Source: DATMTS01 sp035564555 (GTDB lineage: Bacteria > Actinomycetota > Actinomycetes > Actinomycetales > Microbacteriaceae). Taken from it: DNA of 64,000 nt. Shown here piece by piece: positions 16,976 to 26,173 of the stretch. A program made the position numbers and the translations under genes. How positions within the stretch are numbered: the stretch's first letter is position 1; each line of letters starts with the position of its first letter. The notes beneath the pieces were generated by a model, which saw only the letters and a list, made by a program, of their open reading frames with translations, was not told where the DNA came from and searched no databases. The stretch is from the NCBI GenBank assembly GCA_035564555.1, contig DATMTS010000002.1:1-64000 (forward strand), in the 5' to 3' direction.

Positions 16976-17737
16976 CTAGCGCTTGCCGCGCATGATCGCC
17001 TGCTTCACCTCGGCGATCGCCTGGGTGACCTGGATGCCGCGCGGGCAGGCATCCGTGCAGTTGAAGGTCGTGCGGCACCGCCACACGCCCTCCTTGTCGT
17101 TCAGGATGTCCAGGCGAACCTGCGATGCGTCGTCACGGGAGTCGAAGATGAATCGGTGCGCGTTGACGATCGCGGCGGGTCCGAAGTACTGGCCGTCGGT
17201 CCAGAACACCGGGCACGACGAGGTGCACGCGGCGCACAGGATGCACTTGGTGGTGTCGTCGAACCGGGCACGGTCGGCAGCCGACTGCAGCCGCTCGCGA
17301 CCCTGCGGCGGGGCGCTGGAGGCCTGCAGGAACGGCTGCACGTCGCGGTACGACGCGAAGAACGGCTCCATGTCGACCACCAGATCCTTCTCCAGCGGCA
17401 GACCCTTGATCGCCTCGACGTAAATCGGCTTGGAGATGTCGAGATCCTTGATCAGCGTCTTGCAGGCCAGCCTGTTGCGACCGTTGATGCGCATCGCATC
17501 CGAGCCGCACACGCCGTGGGCGCAGGAGCGTCGGAATGTCAGCGAACCGTCCTGCTCCCACTTGATCTTGTGCAGGGCATCCAGGATGCGGTCGGTCGGG
17601 TACATCTCGACGTCGAAGTCCTGCCAGTGCGGCTCGGAGTCGACGTCGGGGTCGTAGCGTCGGATGATCACCGTCACGGTGAACGACTGGATCGGTGCCT
17701 CTGCGGCGGGGGGAGTCTCCAGTACGGCGTTCGACAT
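16976..17737 (-). CDS. sdhB: succinate dehydrogenase iron-sulfur subunit
   Basis: 253 residues. The N-terminal ferredoxin domain binds [2Fe-2S] with RRSCAHGVCGSDAM and a later Cys in NRLACKTL; the C-terminal domain has CILCAACTSSCPVF and CRTTFNCTDACPRG for the [4Fe-4S] and [3Fe-4S] clusters. It carries electrons from SdhA to the membrane anchor. The ATG at 17737 shares one base with the sdhA stop (TGATG), indicating coupled translation. Last gene of the sdh operon. Confidence 0.96.
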   Translation of the reverse strand: MSNAVLETPPAAEAPIQSFTVTVIIRRYDPDVDSEPHWQDFDVEMYPTDRILDALHKIKWEQDGSLTFRRSCAHGVCGSDAMRINGRNRLACKTLIKDLDISKPIYVEAIKGLPLEKDLVVDMEPFFASYRDVQPFLQASSAPPQGRERLQSAADRARFDDTTKCILCAACTSSCPVFWTDGQYFGPAAIVNAHRFIFDSRDDASQVRLDILNDKEGVWRCRTTFNCTDACPRGIQVTQAIAEVKQAIMRGKR

Positions 17738-19566
17738 CAGTACTTCCTCTCCATGGGCTGGTAGCGCGTGATCACGACGGGCTTCCAGTCGAGCTCGATG
17801 TGATCGGCGGCATCCGACGAGTGCGGGTCGCCGGTCAGGTACGCCATCGTGTGCTTCATGTAGTTCTCGTCGTCGCGCTTCGGGAAGTCGTCGCGCATGT
17901 GGCCGCCTCGGCTCTCCTGACGGTTGCGCGCGGAGAACACGACGACCTCGGCGAGGTCGAGCAGGAAGCCCAGTTCGACGGCCTCGAGAAGGTCGGTGTT
18001 GAACCGCTTGCCCTTGTCCTGCACCTGAACGTTTCGGTAGCGGTCGCGCAACTCGTGGATGGTCTGCGTGACCTGGGCCAGCGACTCGTCGGTGCGGAAC
18101 ACCTGGGCGTTCTTGTCCATCTCGTCCTGCAGTTCCTTGCGGATCGCGGCGATCCGCTCGGTTCCGGTGGAGTTGCGAAGGCTGTCGAGCATTCCGGCGA
18201 CCGCGGCGGCCGGGTTCTCGGGCAGCGGGGCGAAACTCGCGGTCTTGACGTACTCGACTGCGTTTCGGCCCGAGCGCTTTCCGAACACGTTGATGTCGAG
18301 CAGGGAGTTGGTTCCCAGGCGGTTCGAACCGTGCACCGACACGCACGCGCACTCGCCCGCCGCGTACAGTCCCGGCACGGTGGTGGTGTTGTCGCTGAGC
18401 ACCTCGGCGTTGTTGTTGGTCGGGATGCCGCCCATCGCGTAGTGCGCCGTGGGCATCACGGGAACCGGCTCGACGACCGGATCCACGCCCAGGTAGGTGC
18501 GGGCGAACTCGGTGATGTCGGGCAGCTTCGTCTCGAGCACCTCGGCGCCCAGGTGCGTGCAGTCCAGCAGCACGTAGTCCTTGTTCGGCCCGGCTCCGCG
18601 ACCCTCCGCGACCTCCTGCACCATGCTGCGGGCGACGATGTCGCGCGGTGCGAGGTCCTTGATGGTCGGGGCATAGCGCTCCATGAACCGCTCCCCGGAC
18701 GCATTGCGCAGGATCGCCCCCTCGCCGCGTGCGCCCTCGGTGAGCAGGATGCCGAGCCCGGCGAGACCGGTCGGGTGGAACTGGAAGAACTCCATGTCTT
18801 CCAGTGGAAGGCCCTTGCGCCAGATGATGCCGACGCCGTCTCCGGTCAGCGTGTGCGCGTTCGAGGTGGTCTTGTAGATCTTGCCGAATCCGCCGGTGGC
18901 GAAGATCACGGCCTTGGCCTGGAACACGTGCAATTCGCCGGTCGCGAGCTCGTAGGCGACGACACCGGCGGGCTTCTTCTGCACCGCGCCGTCCGGGCCG
19001 ACCTCCTCGCTCATGACGAGGTCGAGCACGTAGTACTCGTTGAAGAAGTTGATGCCCAGCTTGACGCAGTTCTGGAACAGCGTCTGCAGGATCATGTGCC
19101 CCGTGCGGTCGGCCGCGTAGCAGGCGCGGCGAACCGCGGCCTTGCCGTGGTCGCGCGTGTGGCCGCCGAAACGACGTTGGTCGATCTTGCCCTCAGGCGT
19201 GCGGTTGAACGGCAGCCCCATGTTCTCCAGGTCGATGACCGCGTCGATCGCCTCCTTCGCGAGGATCTCGGCGGCATCCTGGTCGACGAGATAGTCGCCG
19301 CCTTTGACCGTGTCGTAGGTGTGCCACTCCCAGTTGTCCTCCTCGACGTTCGCGAGCGCGGCCGCCATGCCTCCCTGGGCTGCCCCGGTGTGCGATCGCG
19401 TCGGGTACAGCTTCGAGATCACGGCGGTCTTCGCGTGCGGTCCTGCTTCGATCGCAGCCCGCATGCCCCCGCCGCCGGCCCCGACGATCACGATGTCGAA
19501 CTGGTGGTAGTGCACGCCGTCGATGATGGTGGACTCGTTCGGTCCGGTGAGTGGCTGGTCGGTCAC
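17737..19566 (-). CDS. sdhA: succinate dehydrogenase flavoprotein subunit
   Basis: 609 residues. FAD-binding Rossmann motif VIVGAGGGGMRAAIEA, the covalent-FAD histidine in TRSHTGAAQGG, substrate-site FHPTG and RSMVQEVAEGRG, and PTAHYAMGGIPTN are all visible. Oxidises succinate to fumarate in the TCA cycle on the cytoplasmic face of the membrane. It lies 43 bases after sdhD, the largest gap in the operon. GTG at 19566 starts the protein. Confidence 0.97.
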   Translation of the reverse strand: MTDQPLTGPNESTIIDGVHYHQFDIVIVGAGGGGMRAAIEAGPHAKTAVISKLYPTRSHTGAAQGGMAAALANVEEDNWEWHTYDTVKGGDYLVDQDAAEILAKEAIDAVIDLENMGLPFNRTPEGKIDQRRFGGHTRDHGKAAVRRACYAADRTGHMILQTLFQNCVKLGINFFNEYYVLDLVMSEEVGPDGAVQKKPAGVVAYELATGELHVFQAKAVIFATGGFGKIYKTTSNAHTLTGDGVGIIWRKGLPLEDMEFFQFHPTGLAGLGILLTEGARGEGAILRNASGERFMERYAPTIKDLAPRDIVARSMVQEVAEGRGAGPNKDYVLLDCTHLGAEVLETKLPDITEFARTYLGVDPVVEPVPVMPTAHYAMGGIPTNNNAEVLSDNTTTVPGLYAAGECACVSVHGSNRLGTNSLLDINVFGKRSGRNAVEYVKTASFAPLPENPAAAVAGMLDSLRNSTGTERIAAIRKELQDEMDKNAQVFRTDESLAQVTQTIHELRDRYRNVQVQDKGKRFNTDLLEAVELGFLLDLAEVVVFSARNRQESRGGHMRDDFPKRDDENYMKHTMAYLTGDPHSSDAADHIELDWKPVVITRYQPMERKY

Positions 19567-19609
19567 GTGGCTCTTCCGTTGATTCTCGAGTGGCGGTCGG
19601 TGGCGGCGC

Positions 19610-20059
19610 TCAGCGCGTGATCGTGGCGCAGAACTGGGGCACGAGATCGGCCGGTGCGCCGCTCGGGCACGGATCGAAGATCGTCACGGTGTAGGTGCCG
19701 ATGATGATCAGGATCGCGACGGCGGCGAAGATCGCCCACTTCAGAATGCGGTTGATCATGCGGTTGTGGGCGTAGTCGTTCACGAGCGTGCGCATGCCGT
19801 TGCCGCCGTGGATGAGCGCGAGCCACAGCATCAGCCCGTCCCAGACGCGCCAGAACGGGTCGGCCCATTTGCCGGCAACGAAACCGAAGTCGACGGCCTT
19901 GATGCCCTGGCCGAGCACCAGGTTGACGAACAGGTGGCCGAAGATCAGGATCACCAGGATGACGCCGGATGCACGCATGTACACCCAGCCCCATTTCTCC
20001 CAGTTCACGCCCTTCGAGCGCGGACGGGACGGGGAACGGGGAGCCTCGATGGTCGTCAT
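19610..20059 (-). CDS. sdhD: succinate dehydrogenase membrane anchor subunit
   Basis: 149 residues with three predicted membrane helices (about 30-50, 70-95 and 108-128). The segment ALIHGGNGMRTLVNDY contains the histidine typical of SdhD heme/quinone sites. ATG at 20059 is used; a GTG two codons earlier (20065) overlaps the sdhC stop (GTGA) and is equally plausible. The frame is open upstream but overlaps sdhC. Works with SdhC to anchor SdhAB and reduce quinone. Confidence 0.92.
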   Translation of the reverse strand: MTTIEAPRSPSRPRSKGVNWEKWGWVYMRASGVILVILIFGHLFVNLVLGQGIKAVDFGFVAGKWADPFWRVWDGLMLWLALIHGGNGMRTLVNDYAHNRMINRILKWAIFAAVAILIIIGTYTVTIFDPCPSGAPADLVPQFCATITR

Positions 20060-20061
20060 GG

Positions 20062-20481
20062 TCACGCCGCCCCTTCGCTGAACACGTTCGCCAGGTGGAT
20101 CGGAACGAAACCGGCCATCAGTACGACCCAGAGCACGATCACGATCCAGAACATCGGACGCTGGTACTTCGCACCCTTGCTCCAGAAGTCGATCAGGATG
20201 ATGCGGATGCCGTTCAGCGCGTGGAATGCGATCGCCATCACCAGGGCGGTCTCGCCGAGCCCCATGATGGGGTTCTTGTAGGTGCCGATGACGGCGTTGT
20301 ATGCCTGCGGGCTGATGCCCAGAACCGCCGAGTCCAAGATGTGCACCAGGAGGAAGAAGAAGATGGCCAGTCCGGTGATGCGATGCAGCACCCACGACCA
20401 CATCCCGGTATTGCCTCGGTACAGCGTGCCCCCGGGCCGAGACGTCGTCGGCTCCAGGGTCCCTGCCGCCTGATTTGGCAC
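20062..20481 (-). CDS. sdhC: succinate dehydrogenase cytochrome b556 subunit
   Basis: About 139 residues with three membrane helices. The SdhC signature WSWVLHRITGLAIFFFLLVHIL contributes heme and quinone ligands, and a later H-A-L-N-G-I-R is also typical; this quoted region spans residues about 28-49. GGGAGG lies six bases before the GTG at 20481, so I prefer it to the in-frame GTG at 20487, which touches the Shine-Dalgarno. First gene of sdhCDAB. Confidence 0.92.
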   Translation of the reverse strand: MPNQAAGTLEPTTSRPGGTLYRGNTGMWSWVLHRITGLAIFFFLLVHILDSAVLGISPQAYNAVIGTYKNPIMGLGETALVMAIAFHALNGIRIILIDFWSKGAKYQRPMFWIVIVLWVVLMAGFVPIHLANVFSEGAA

Positions 20482-20487
20482 GAACAC

Positions 20488-20754
20488 CCTCCCTGGTAGT
20501 GATCGGGCCTACTCTGACGTGGCCCGCCAAGACGCGCACACGGCGCGAAGACAGTCTACGACTCGGCGCATCCGGCTGCCTCTAAGGCCAGCCTAACTGT
20601 CTCGATGTCGAGATAGTTGCTCAAGCGGTCGCAACGACGGCACGCGCCTCACGACGCCCACCGGGCAGGGCTCGCCGCGGCCGTCACGCTCAGGGTGAAC
20701 CCGCGAGGTATCGCGGCCGTGTCTCGCCCAGGCGGCCGGGGCTATCCTGGCCCG
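20488..20754. other. divergent intergenic region between sdhC and manC
   Basis: 267 bases without a gene. On the minus strand TAGGCC (about 20504-20509) could be a -10 for sdhCDAB, which has a good Shine-Dalgarno. At 20582-20595 TAAGGC-CA-GCCTAA forms a short near-palindrome. The manC -10 TATCCT is at 20743-20748. Confidence 0.35.
20743..20748 (+). promoter_or_regulatory. -10 hexamer TATCCT for manC, leaderless type
   Basis: TATCCT ends six bases before the ATG at 20755. Confidence 0.5.
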
Positions 20755-21879
20755 ATGAGCACCCACGAGCGAACCATCGACGGCTTCTACAGCGTCATCC
20801 CGGCCGGCGGGATCGGATCCCGGTTGTGGCCGTTGTCGCGAGCCGACGCACCGAAGTTCCTGCACGACCTCACCGGTTCGGGGCAGACGCTGTTGCGCGA
20901 CACCTGGGACCGGCTGGCGCCGTTGAGCGGTGAGCAGCGCGTGATGGTCGTGACGGGCAGGGCACACCGGGCGGCCGTCGAGGCGCAACTGCCCGCGCTC
21001 GCCGACGCGAACATCGTGCTGGAGGCCGACCCTCGCGAGTCGACCGTGGCGATCGGCCTGGCCGCGGCGATCCTGAACAGGCGAGAACCCGGCGTGGTGA
21101 TCGGATCGTTCGCCGCCGACCATGTGATCCACAACCTGCGCGGCTTCCGCGAAGCGGTGAGCGAGGCCGTCGCAGCGGCGCATGCCGGCTACATCGCCAC
21201 CATCGGCATCCAGCCAACCGAACCTGCGATCGGTTTCGGCTACATCCGGTGCGCCGAACCGTTGCCCGTGCAGGGCGCGCCGAGCGCGCGCTCCGTGGCC
21301 CGGTTCGTGGAGAAGCCCGACCTCGCGACCGCGCAGCTGTTCCTCGCCGACGGTTCGTATCTGTGGAACGCGAGCATGTTCATCACGCGTGCCGACCTGT
21401 TGCTGGAGCAGATCGGCCGCTTCGACCCCGAGTTGCTCGCGGCTCTGACCGAACTCGCCGAGGCGTGGGACGATCCCGCCACGCGCGGACCCGCGGTGGA
21501 CCGCATCTGGCCTCGGCTGCGCAAGATCGCGATCGACTACGCGGTCGCGGAGCCGGCGGCTGCAGAGGGCAAGCTCGCCGTCATTCCCGGCCACTTCGAC
21601 TGGGACGACGTGGGCGACTTCGCATCGCTGGCGAAACTGAACACCGGCGGACGCCAGACCGACCTCGCCATCCTGGGCGAGAACGCGCGCGTGCTCTCCG
21701 ATTCCTCGAGCGGCATCGTGGTCAGCCAGAGCAACCGGGTGATCAGCCTGATCGGGGTGAAGAACATCGTCGTGGTCGACACGCCCGATGCCCTGCTGGT
21801 GACCACGAGCGAGAATGCGCAACGGGTGAAGGCGGTGGTGGACGCTCTCAAGCTCGCCGGCTCCTCCGACGTGCTCTGA
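20755..21879 (+). CDS. manC: mannose-1-phosphate guanylyltransferase
   Basis: 374 residues. The nucleotidyltransferase signature AGGIGSRLWPLSR followed by PKFL lies at residues 17-35; FVEKPD and the WNASMFI segment and the final domain with GHFDWDDVGDF are typical of GDP-mannose pyrophosphorylases. It makes GDP-mannose for mannosylated glycans or lipids. Only the short (monofunctional) form is present; the isomerase domain of longer ManC proteins is absent. It stands alone, divergent from sdh. The start is set by the leaderless -10. Confidence 0.92.
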   Translation: MSTHERTIDGFYSVIPAGGIGSRLWPLSRADAPKFLHDLTGSGQTLLRDTWDRLAPLSGEQRVMVVTGRAHRAAVEAQLPALADANIVLEADPRESTVAIGLAAAILNRREPGVVIGSFAADHVIHNLRGFREAVSEAVAAAHAGYIATIGIQPTEPAIGFGYIRCAEPLPVQGAPSARSVARFVEKPDLATAQLFLADGSYLWNASMFITRADLLLEQIGRFDPELLAALTELAEAWDDPATRGPAVDRIWPRLRKIAIDYAVAEPAAAEGKLAVIPGHFDWDDVGDFASLAKLNTGGRQTDLAILGENARVLSDSSSGIVVSQSNRVISLIGVKNIVVVDTPDALLVTTSENAQRVKAVVDALKLAGSSDVL

Positions 21880-22073
21880 CGCCCCGAGGCGGCGTGCAGT
21901 CGAGCACGTGCGCGCGCATCTGAGCACGCGACGGTCGCCAACCGGTCGAATACGCCCGGAATATAACGGCAGAGTAAAGATCAAATCGCCATTTTCCGGG
22001 CGATCGTAACTTTCGGTAACGTGACGCCCAGAGCCTGCGCATTCGCGCGGGCGCGACCACGTGGAGGAAAACC

Positions 22074-23156
22074 GTGACAATCAAAGCCCGAAAGGCCGCG
22101 CTCGTCGGCGTTGCCGCCGCAGCGGTGATCACGCTGCTCGCGGCGTGCGGCCAGGCGCCGTCGACGCACAGCACGAGCACCTCGGCCAAGAGCAAGTTCG
22201 TGCCCTGCATGGTCTCCGACTCCGGCGGATTCGACGACCACTCGTTCAACCAACTCGGCTATCAGGGTCTCGTGCAGGCGGCGAAGGACATCGGCGCCAA
22301 ATTCAAGACCGCCGAGTCGAAGACCGAGACCGACTTCGCGCCGAACATCAACAGCATGGTCGACAGCAACTGCAATCTGATCGTCACGGTCGGCTTCCTG
22401 CTCGCGGATGCCACGAAGGCGGCGGCCGCGAAGAACCCGGACACGAACTTCGCCATCATCGACGACAACTCGATCAAGGCCGACAACGTGAAGCCGATCA
22501 TCTTCGACACCGCCCAGGCGGCGTTCCTCGGCGGCTATGCGGCCGCGAGCTACTCGAAGTCCGGCATCGTCGGCACCTTCGGCGGCATGCAGATCCCGAC
22601 CGTGACGATCTTCATGGACGGCTTCGTCGATGGCGTCAACTACTACAACCAGCAGAAGAGCAAGAACGTCAAGGTCGTCGGCTGGAACGTCGACAAGCAG
22701 AACGGGGCCTTCACGGGCGGCTTCGACGCCAACGACAAGGCCAAGAACACGGCACAGGGCATCATCGATCAGGGTGCCGACGTGATCATGCCGGTCGGCG
22801 GCCCGATCTACACCTCGGCCGCATCGGCGATCCGCGATTCGAAGAAGCCCATCGCGCTGATCGGCGTCGACGCCGACGTGTACAACACCGACCCCTCGGT
22901 GCGCGACCTGTTGCTGACCAGCGTGATGAAGGGCATCAAGCCGAGCACCGAGGCAGTCGTCAAGCAGGCGGCCGACGGCAAGTTCAGCAATGCGCCGTAC
23001 GTCGGCACGTTGAAGAACGACGGTGTCGGTCTCGCCCCCTTCCACGACTACGCATCGAAGGTCGACTCGGGCCTGACGGCCGATCTGGACAAGATCAAGC
23101 AGGGCATCATCGACGGCTCGATCCCGGTGAAATCGCCGGCATCTCCGAAGCAGTAG
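22074..23156 (+). CDS. BMP-family nucleoside-binding lipoprotein
   Basis: 360 residues. N-terminal signal peptide with lipobox LLAAC (Cys near residue 25), then a Ser/Thr linker and the BMP/PnrA fold: CMVSDSGGFDDHSFNQLGYQG, GVDADVYN and GTLKNDGVGLAPFHDY match the family of purine nucleoside binders. It would deliver nucleosides to the ABC importer encoded downstream. GTG start with GGAGG six bases upstream (22063-22067), one of the clearest Shine-Dalgarno sites in the window. A very stable hairpin directly after the stop probably sets its expression above that of the transporter genes. Confidence 0.92.
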   Translation: MTIKARKAALVGVAAAAVITLLAACGQAPSTHSTSTSAKSKFVPCMVSDSGGFDDHSFNQLGYQGLVQAAKDIGAKFKTAESKTETDFAPNINSMVDSNCNLIVTVGFLLADATKAAAAKNPDTNFAIIDDNSIKADNVKPIIFDTAQAAFLGGYAAASYSKSGIVGTFGGMQIPTVTIFMDGFVDGVNYYNQQKSKNVKVVGWNVDKQNGAFTGGFDANDKAKNTAQGIIDQGADVIMPVGGPIYTSAASAIRDSKKPIALIGVDADVYNTDPSVRDLLLTSVMKGIKPSTEAVVKQAADGKFSNAPYVGTLKNDGVGLAPFHDYASKVDSGLTADLDKIKQGIIDGSIPVKSPASPKQ

Positions 23157-23163
23157 CACCCGA

Positions 23164-23205
23164 ACGGGCTCGGGAGGTCGATGCGAATCGGCCTCCCGAG
23201 CCCGT
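23164..23205 (+). terminator. strong hairpin after the binding-protein gene (attenuator)
   Basis: ACGGGCTCGGGAGG (23164-23177) and CCTCCCGAGCCCGT (23192-23205) are perfect 14-base arms; the pairing continues inward through a T-G wobble and CGA/TCG, leaving a six-base loop. It starts seven bases past the stop codon and has no U-tract. It can serve as a terminator or as a 3' barrier that stabilises the lipoprotein mRNA. Confidence 0.8.
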
Positions 23206-23264
23206 CCTGCATTAATGCCCGATCGACGAACGTACGAGGCCACAGCGCGGTGGCACCCGGAAGG

Positions 23265-23270
23265 TAGATT
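23265..23270 (+). promoter_or_regulatory. -10 hexamer TAGATT, leaderless type
   Basis: TAGATT ends six bases before the ATG at 23277, indicating a separate promoter for the transporter genes after the hairpin. Confidence 0.5.
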
Positions 23271-23276
23271 GACCAT

Positions 23277-24833
23277 ATGAAGCTCGAACTTCGCGGCATC
23301 ACGAAGCGATTCGGCAGCCTCGTCGCCAACGACCACATCGACCTGACGGTGGAACCGGGCGAGATCCACTGTCTGCTCGGTGAGAACGGCGCAGGCAAGA
23401 CGACGCTCATGAACGTGCTCTACGGCCTGTACCAGGCCGACGAGGGTGAGATCCTGCTCGACGACGTTCAGCAGCACTTCTCCGGGCCGGGCGACGCGAT
23501 GAAAGCCGGCATCGGCATGGTGCACCAGCATTTCATGCTCATCCCGGTGTTCACGGTCGCCGAGAATGTGATGCTGGGTCACGAACAGACCCGATTCGGC
23601 GGCCGGCTCGATGTCGCCGCCGCTCGTGAGCAGGTGCGCCGCATCTCGACGCGATTCGGCTTCGACGTCGATCCGGATGCCATCGTCGAAGACCTTCCGG
23701 TCGGTGTGCAACAGCGAGTCGAGATCATCAAGGCGCTCTCGCGCGACGCCAAGGTGCTCGTCTTCGACGAGCCGACCGCCGTGCTGACCCCGCAGGAGAC
23801 GGACGAGTTGATGGCGATCATGCGACAGCTCAAGGAGCAGGGCACCGCCATCGTCTTCATCACCCATAAGCTGCGCGAGGTGCGCGAGGTCGCCGACCGC
23901 ATCACGGTCATCCGTCTCGGCAAGGTGGTCGGCGAGGCGCAGCCGACGGCGACCAACGCCGAGCTCGCCTCGCTGATGGTCGGCCGGGCCGTCGAACTGA
24001 CCGTGCACAAGGAGCCGGCGAAGCCCGGCAAGCCGGCGCTTGAAGTGCGTGACCTGAGGGTCATCGACCCGATCGGTCAGCTTGTGGTCAACAACGTGAG
24101 CTTCCAGGTGCGCGAGGGCGAGGTGCTGGCCATCGCCGGGGTGCAGGGCAACGGCCAGACCGAGCTCACCGAGGCGCTGCTCGGGCTCCAACCCAGGGTG
24201 ACGGGACGCATCGAATTGCACGGCAAGTCCATCACCGGTGAGAGCGTGCGGCGCGTACTCGACGCGGGCGTCGGCTTCGTGCCGGAGGACCGCAACGAAG
24301 ACGGTCTCGTGGGGGCGTTCACCATCTCGGAGAACCTGATGCTCGATCGCTCGAGCGGCGCGCCGTTCGTCAGCGGCGCCAACCTGCGGCTGGGCTACCT
24401 GCGGGAGTTCGCCGAACAGAAGGTGAAGGAGTTCGACGTGCGCACACAGAGCGTCGACGAACCGGTCGCCAACCTCTCCGGCGGCAACCAGCAGAAGGTC
24501 GTGCTCGCGCGCGAGCTCAGCCGAGATCTGCGATTGCTGGTGGCGGCGCAGCCGACCCGCGGGCTCGATGTGGGGTCGATCGAATTCGTGCATACCCGGA
24601 TCATCGAGACCCGGGATGCCGGCATCCCGGTGGTCGTCGTCTCCACCGAGCTCGACGAGGTGGTCGCGCTCGCCGATCGCATCGCAGTGATGTATCGAGG
24701 CGGCATCGTGGGCGTGGTGCCGGGCGACACACCGCGTGAGGTGCTGGGACTGATGATGGCCGGCGAGCTGCCGGCCGGCTACCAGGATCCGGGCCCCGGC
24801 GCCGTCGGACGCGAAGGGAGCGTCGCGGCATGA
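23277..24833 (+). CDS. nucleoside ABC importer, ATP-binding subunit
   Basis: 518 residues with two ATPase domains in tandem, as in RbsA/NupO-type importers. Domain 1 has Walker A LGENGAGKTTLMN and signature LPVGVQQRVEIIKAL; domain 2 has a degenerate Walker A AGVQGNGQTEL and signature LSGGNQQKVVLAREL. Degenerate second sites are normal in this family. The following two permeases overlap it, and the BMP lipoprotein precedes it, so it powers nucleoside uptake. Confidence 0.93.
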   Translation: MKLELRGITKRFGSLVANDHIDLTVEPGEIHCLLGENGAGKTTLMNVLYGLYQADEGEILLDDVQQHFSGPGDAMKAGIGMVHQHFMLIPVFTVAENVMLGHEQTRFGGRLDVAAAREQVRRISTRFGFDVDPDAIVEDLPVGVQQRVEIIKALSRDAKVLVFDEPTAVLTPQETDELMAIMRQLKEQGTAIVFITHKLREVREVADRITVIRLGKVVGEAQPTATNAELASLMVGRAVELTVHKEPAKPGKPALEVRDLRVIDPIGQLVVNNVSFQVREGEVLAIAGVQGNGQTELTEALLGLQPRVTGRIELHGKSITGESVRRVLDAGVGFVPEDRNEDGLVGAFTISENLMLDRSSGAPFVSGANLRLGYLREFAEQKVKEFDVRTQSVDEPVANLSGGNQQKVVLARELSRDLRLLVAAQPTRGLDVGSIEFVHTRIIETRDAGIPVVVVSTELDEVVALADRIAVMYRGGIVGVVPGDTPREVLGLMMAGELPAGYQDPGPGAVGREGSVAA

Positions 24834-26173
24834 GCGAGAGCGACACGAACGAGGCGCTCGGCGTACCCACCCAGCAGCCCGCTTCTGCACAGCCGCTGTC
24901 ACCGAGCACGCAAGCGAGCCCGACGTCCTCGACGCCCGAACCGACGGCATCCGCACCCCAGCCGCCGTCCCGGTGGAACCTGGCGGCCCGCGAGATCATG
25001 GGCGGGGGTGCGATGATCTCGGTGCTCGCCGTTCTGCTCGCGCTCCTGGTCGGCGCGATCCTGATCGCGATCACCGATCCGGAGGTGCAGAGCACCGCGG
25101 GGTACTTCTTCGCCCGCCCCGCCGACATGCTCGGCGCGATCTGGAACGCGGTCGCCGGCGCGTATACCTCACTGTTCCAAGGGTCGGTCTACAACTTCGG
25201 GCGCCCCACGTTCCTGGCGGGCATCAGTCCTCTGATGGACACGCTGACCTTCGCTACGCCGCTGATCGCCGGCGGACTCGGGGTCGGGCTTGCGTTCCGC
25301 ATCGGCATGTTCAACATCGGCGGCCAGGGCCAGATCCTGATGGCGGCAGCGGCCGCGGGGTGGGTGGGCTGGTCGTTCCACCTGCCGCCCGTGATCCATC
25401 TGATCGTCGCGATCCTGGCGGGCGTCGCCGGCGCAGCGGTCTGGGCCGGGATCGTGGGAGTGCTGAAGGCGCGCACGGGCGCGCACGAGGTCATCGTGAC
25501 GATCATGCTGAACTGGACGGCGTTCTACCTGATCGCCTACATGCTGCGCACTCCCGGTCTGCTGCAGGCGCCCGGCACCAGCAACCCGAAGTCGCCGCCG
25601 CTGCTGCCGAACGCCATTCTGCCGCCGCTGTTCGGGCCGCGGTACTCCATCCACTGGGGCTTCATCCTGGTGATCGCCGCCACGATCTTCGTGTGGTGGC
25701 TGCTGAACCGCTCGAACCTCGGCTTCCGGTTCCGCGCCGTCGGTGAGAACCCGAGCGCCGCACGCGTGGCCGGTATCAACGTGAACAACATGTACGTGTA
25801 CGGCATGCTGATCGCCGGGGCGCTGGTCGGTCTGGCCGGCATCTCGCTCGTGCTGGGCACCTCGACCTCCGGATTCGGCTCCGGTGTCGACGCAGGCATC
25901 GGCTTCGACGCGATAACCGTGGCACTGCTCGGCCGGTCGCGACCCTGGGGCATCTTCGGGGCGGGCCTGCTGTTCGGCGCCTTGAAGGCCGGTGGATATG
26001 TGATGCAGGCGGCCAACGACATCCCGATCGACATCGTGCTGATCGTGCAGTCGTTGATCGTGCTGTTCATCGCCGCGCCGCCGCTGGTACGAGCGATCTT
26101 CCGCCTGCCGACGCCAGGAACCGGCCCGCGCAGACCGCGCCCGATCGTCACGAAGGAGGTGGCCGCGAAATGA
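24830..26173 (+). CDS. nucleoside ABC importer, permease subunit 1
   Basis: 447 residues. The first 60 or so residues are a Pro/Ser/Thr/Gln-rich cytoplasmic tail, followed by about 10 membrane helices of the BPD-transp-2 family. LAFRIGMFNIGGQGQILMAA and FRAVGENPSAARVAGINV are family signatures. ATG overlaps the ATPase stop by four bases and the stop overlaps the next permease. Likely equivalent of NupP/YufP. Confidence 0.92.
   Translation: MSESDTNEALGVPTQQPASAQPLSPSTQASPTSSTPEPTASAPQPPSRWNLAAREIMGGGAMISVLAVLLALLVGAILIAITDPEVQSTAGYFFARPADMLGAIWNAVAGAYTSLFQGSVYNFGRPTFLAGISPLMDTLTFATPLIAGGLGVGLAFRIGMFNIGGQGQILMAAAAAGWVGWSFHLPPVIHLIVAILAGVAGAAVWAGIVGVLKARTGAHEVIVTIMLNWTAFYLIAYMLRTPGLLQAPGTSNPKSPPLLPNAILPPLFGPRYSIHWGFILVIAATIFVWWLLNRSNLGFRFRAVGENPSAARVAGINVNNMYVYGMLIAGALVGLAGISLVLGTSTSGFGSGVDAGIGFDAITVALLGRSRPWGIFGAGLLFGALKAGGYVMQAANDIPIDIVLIVQSLIVLFIAAPPLVRAIFRLPTPGTGPRRPRPIVTKEVAAK

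Noticed and set aside
20593..22080. 495-codon minus-strand frame opposite manC
   Set aside because: Arg/Gly/His-rich shadow of a well-supported gene.
21981..24956. 991-codon minus-strand frame opposite the nucleoside transporter genes
   Set aside because: No recognisable domain; both genes under it have clear family motifs.
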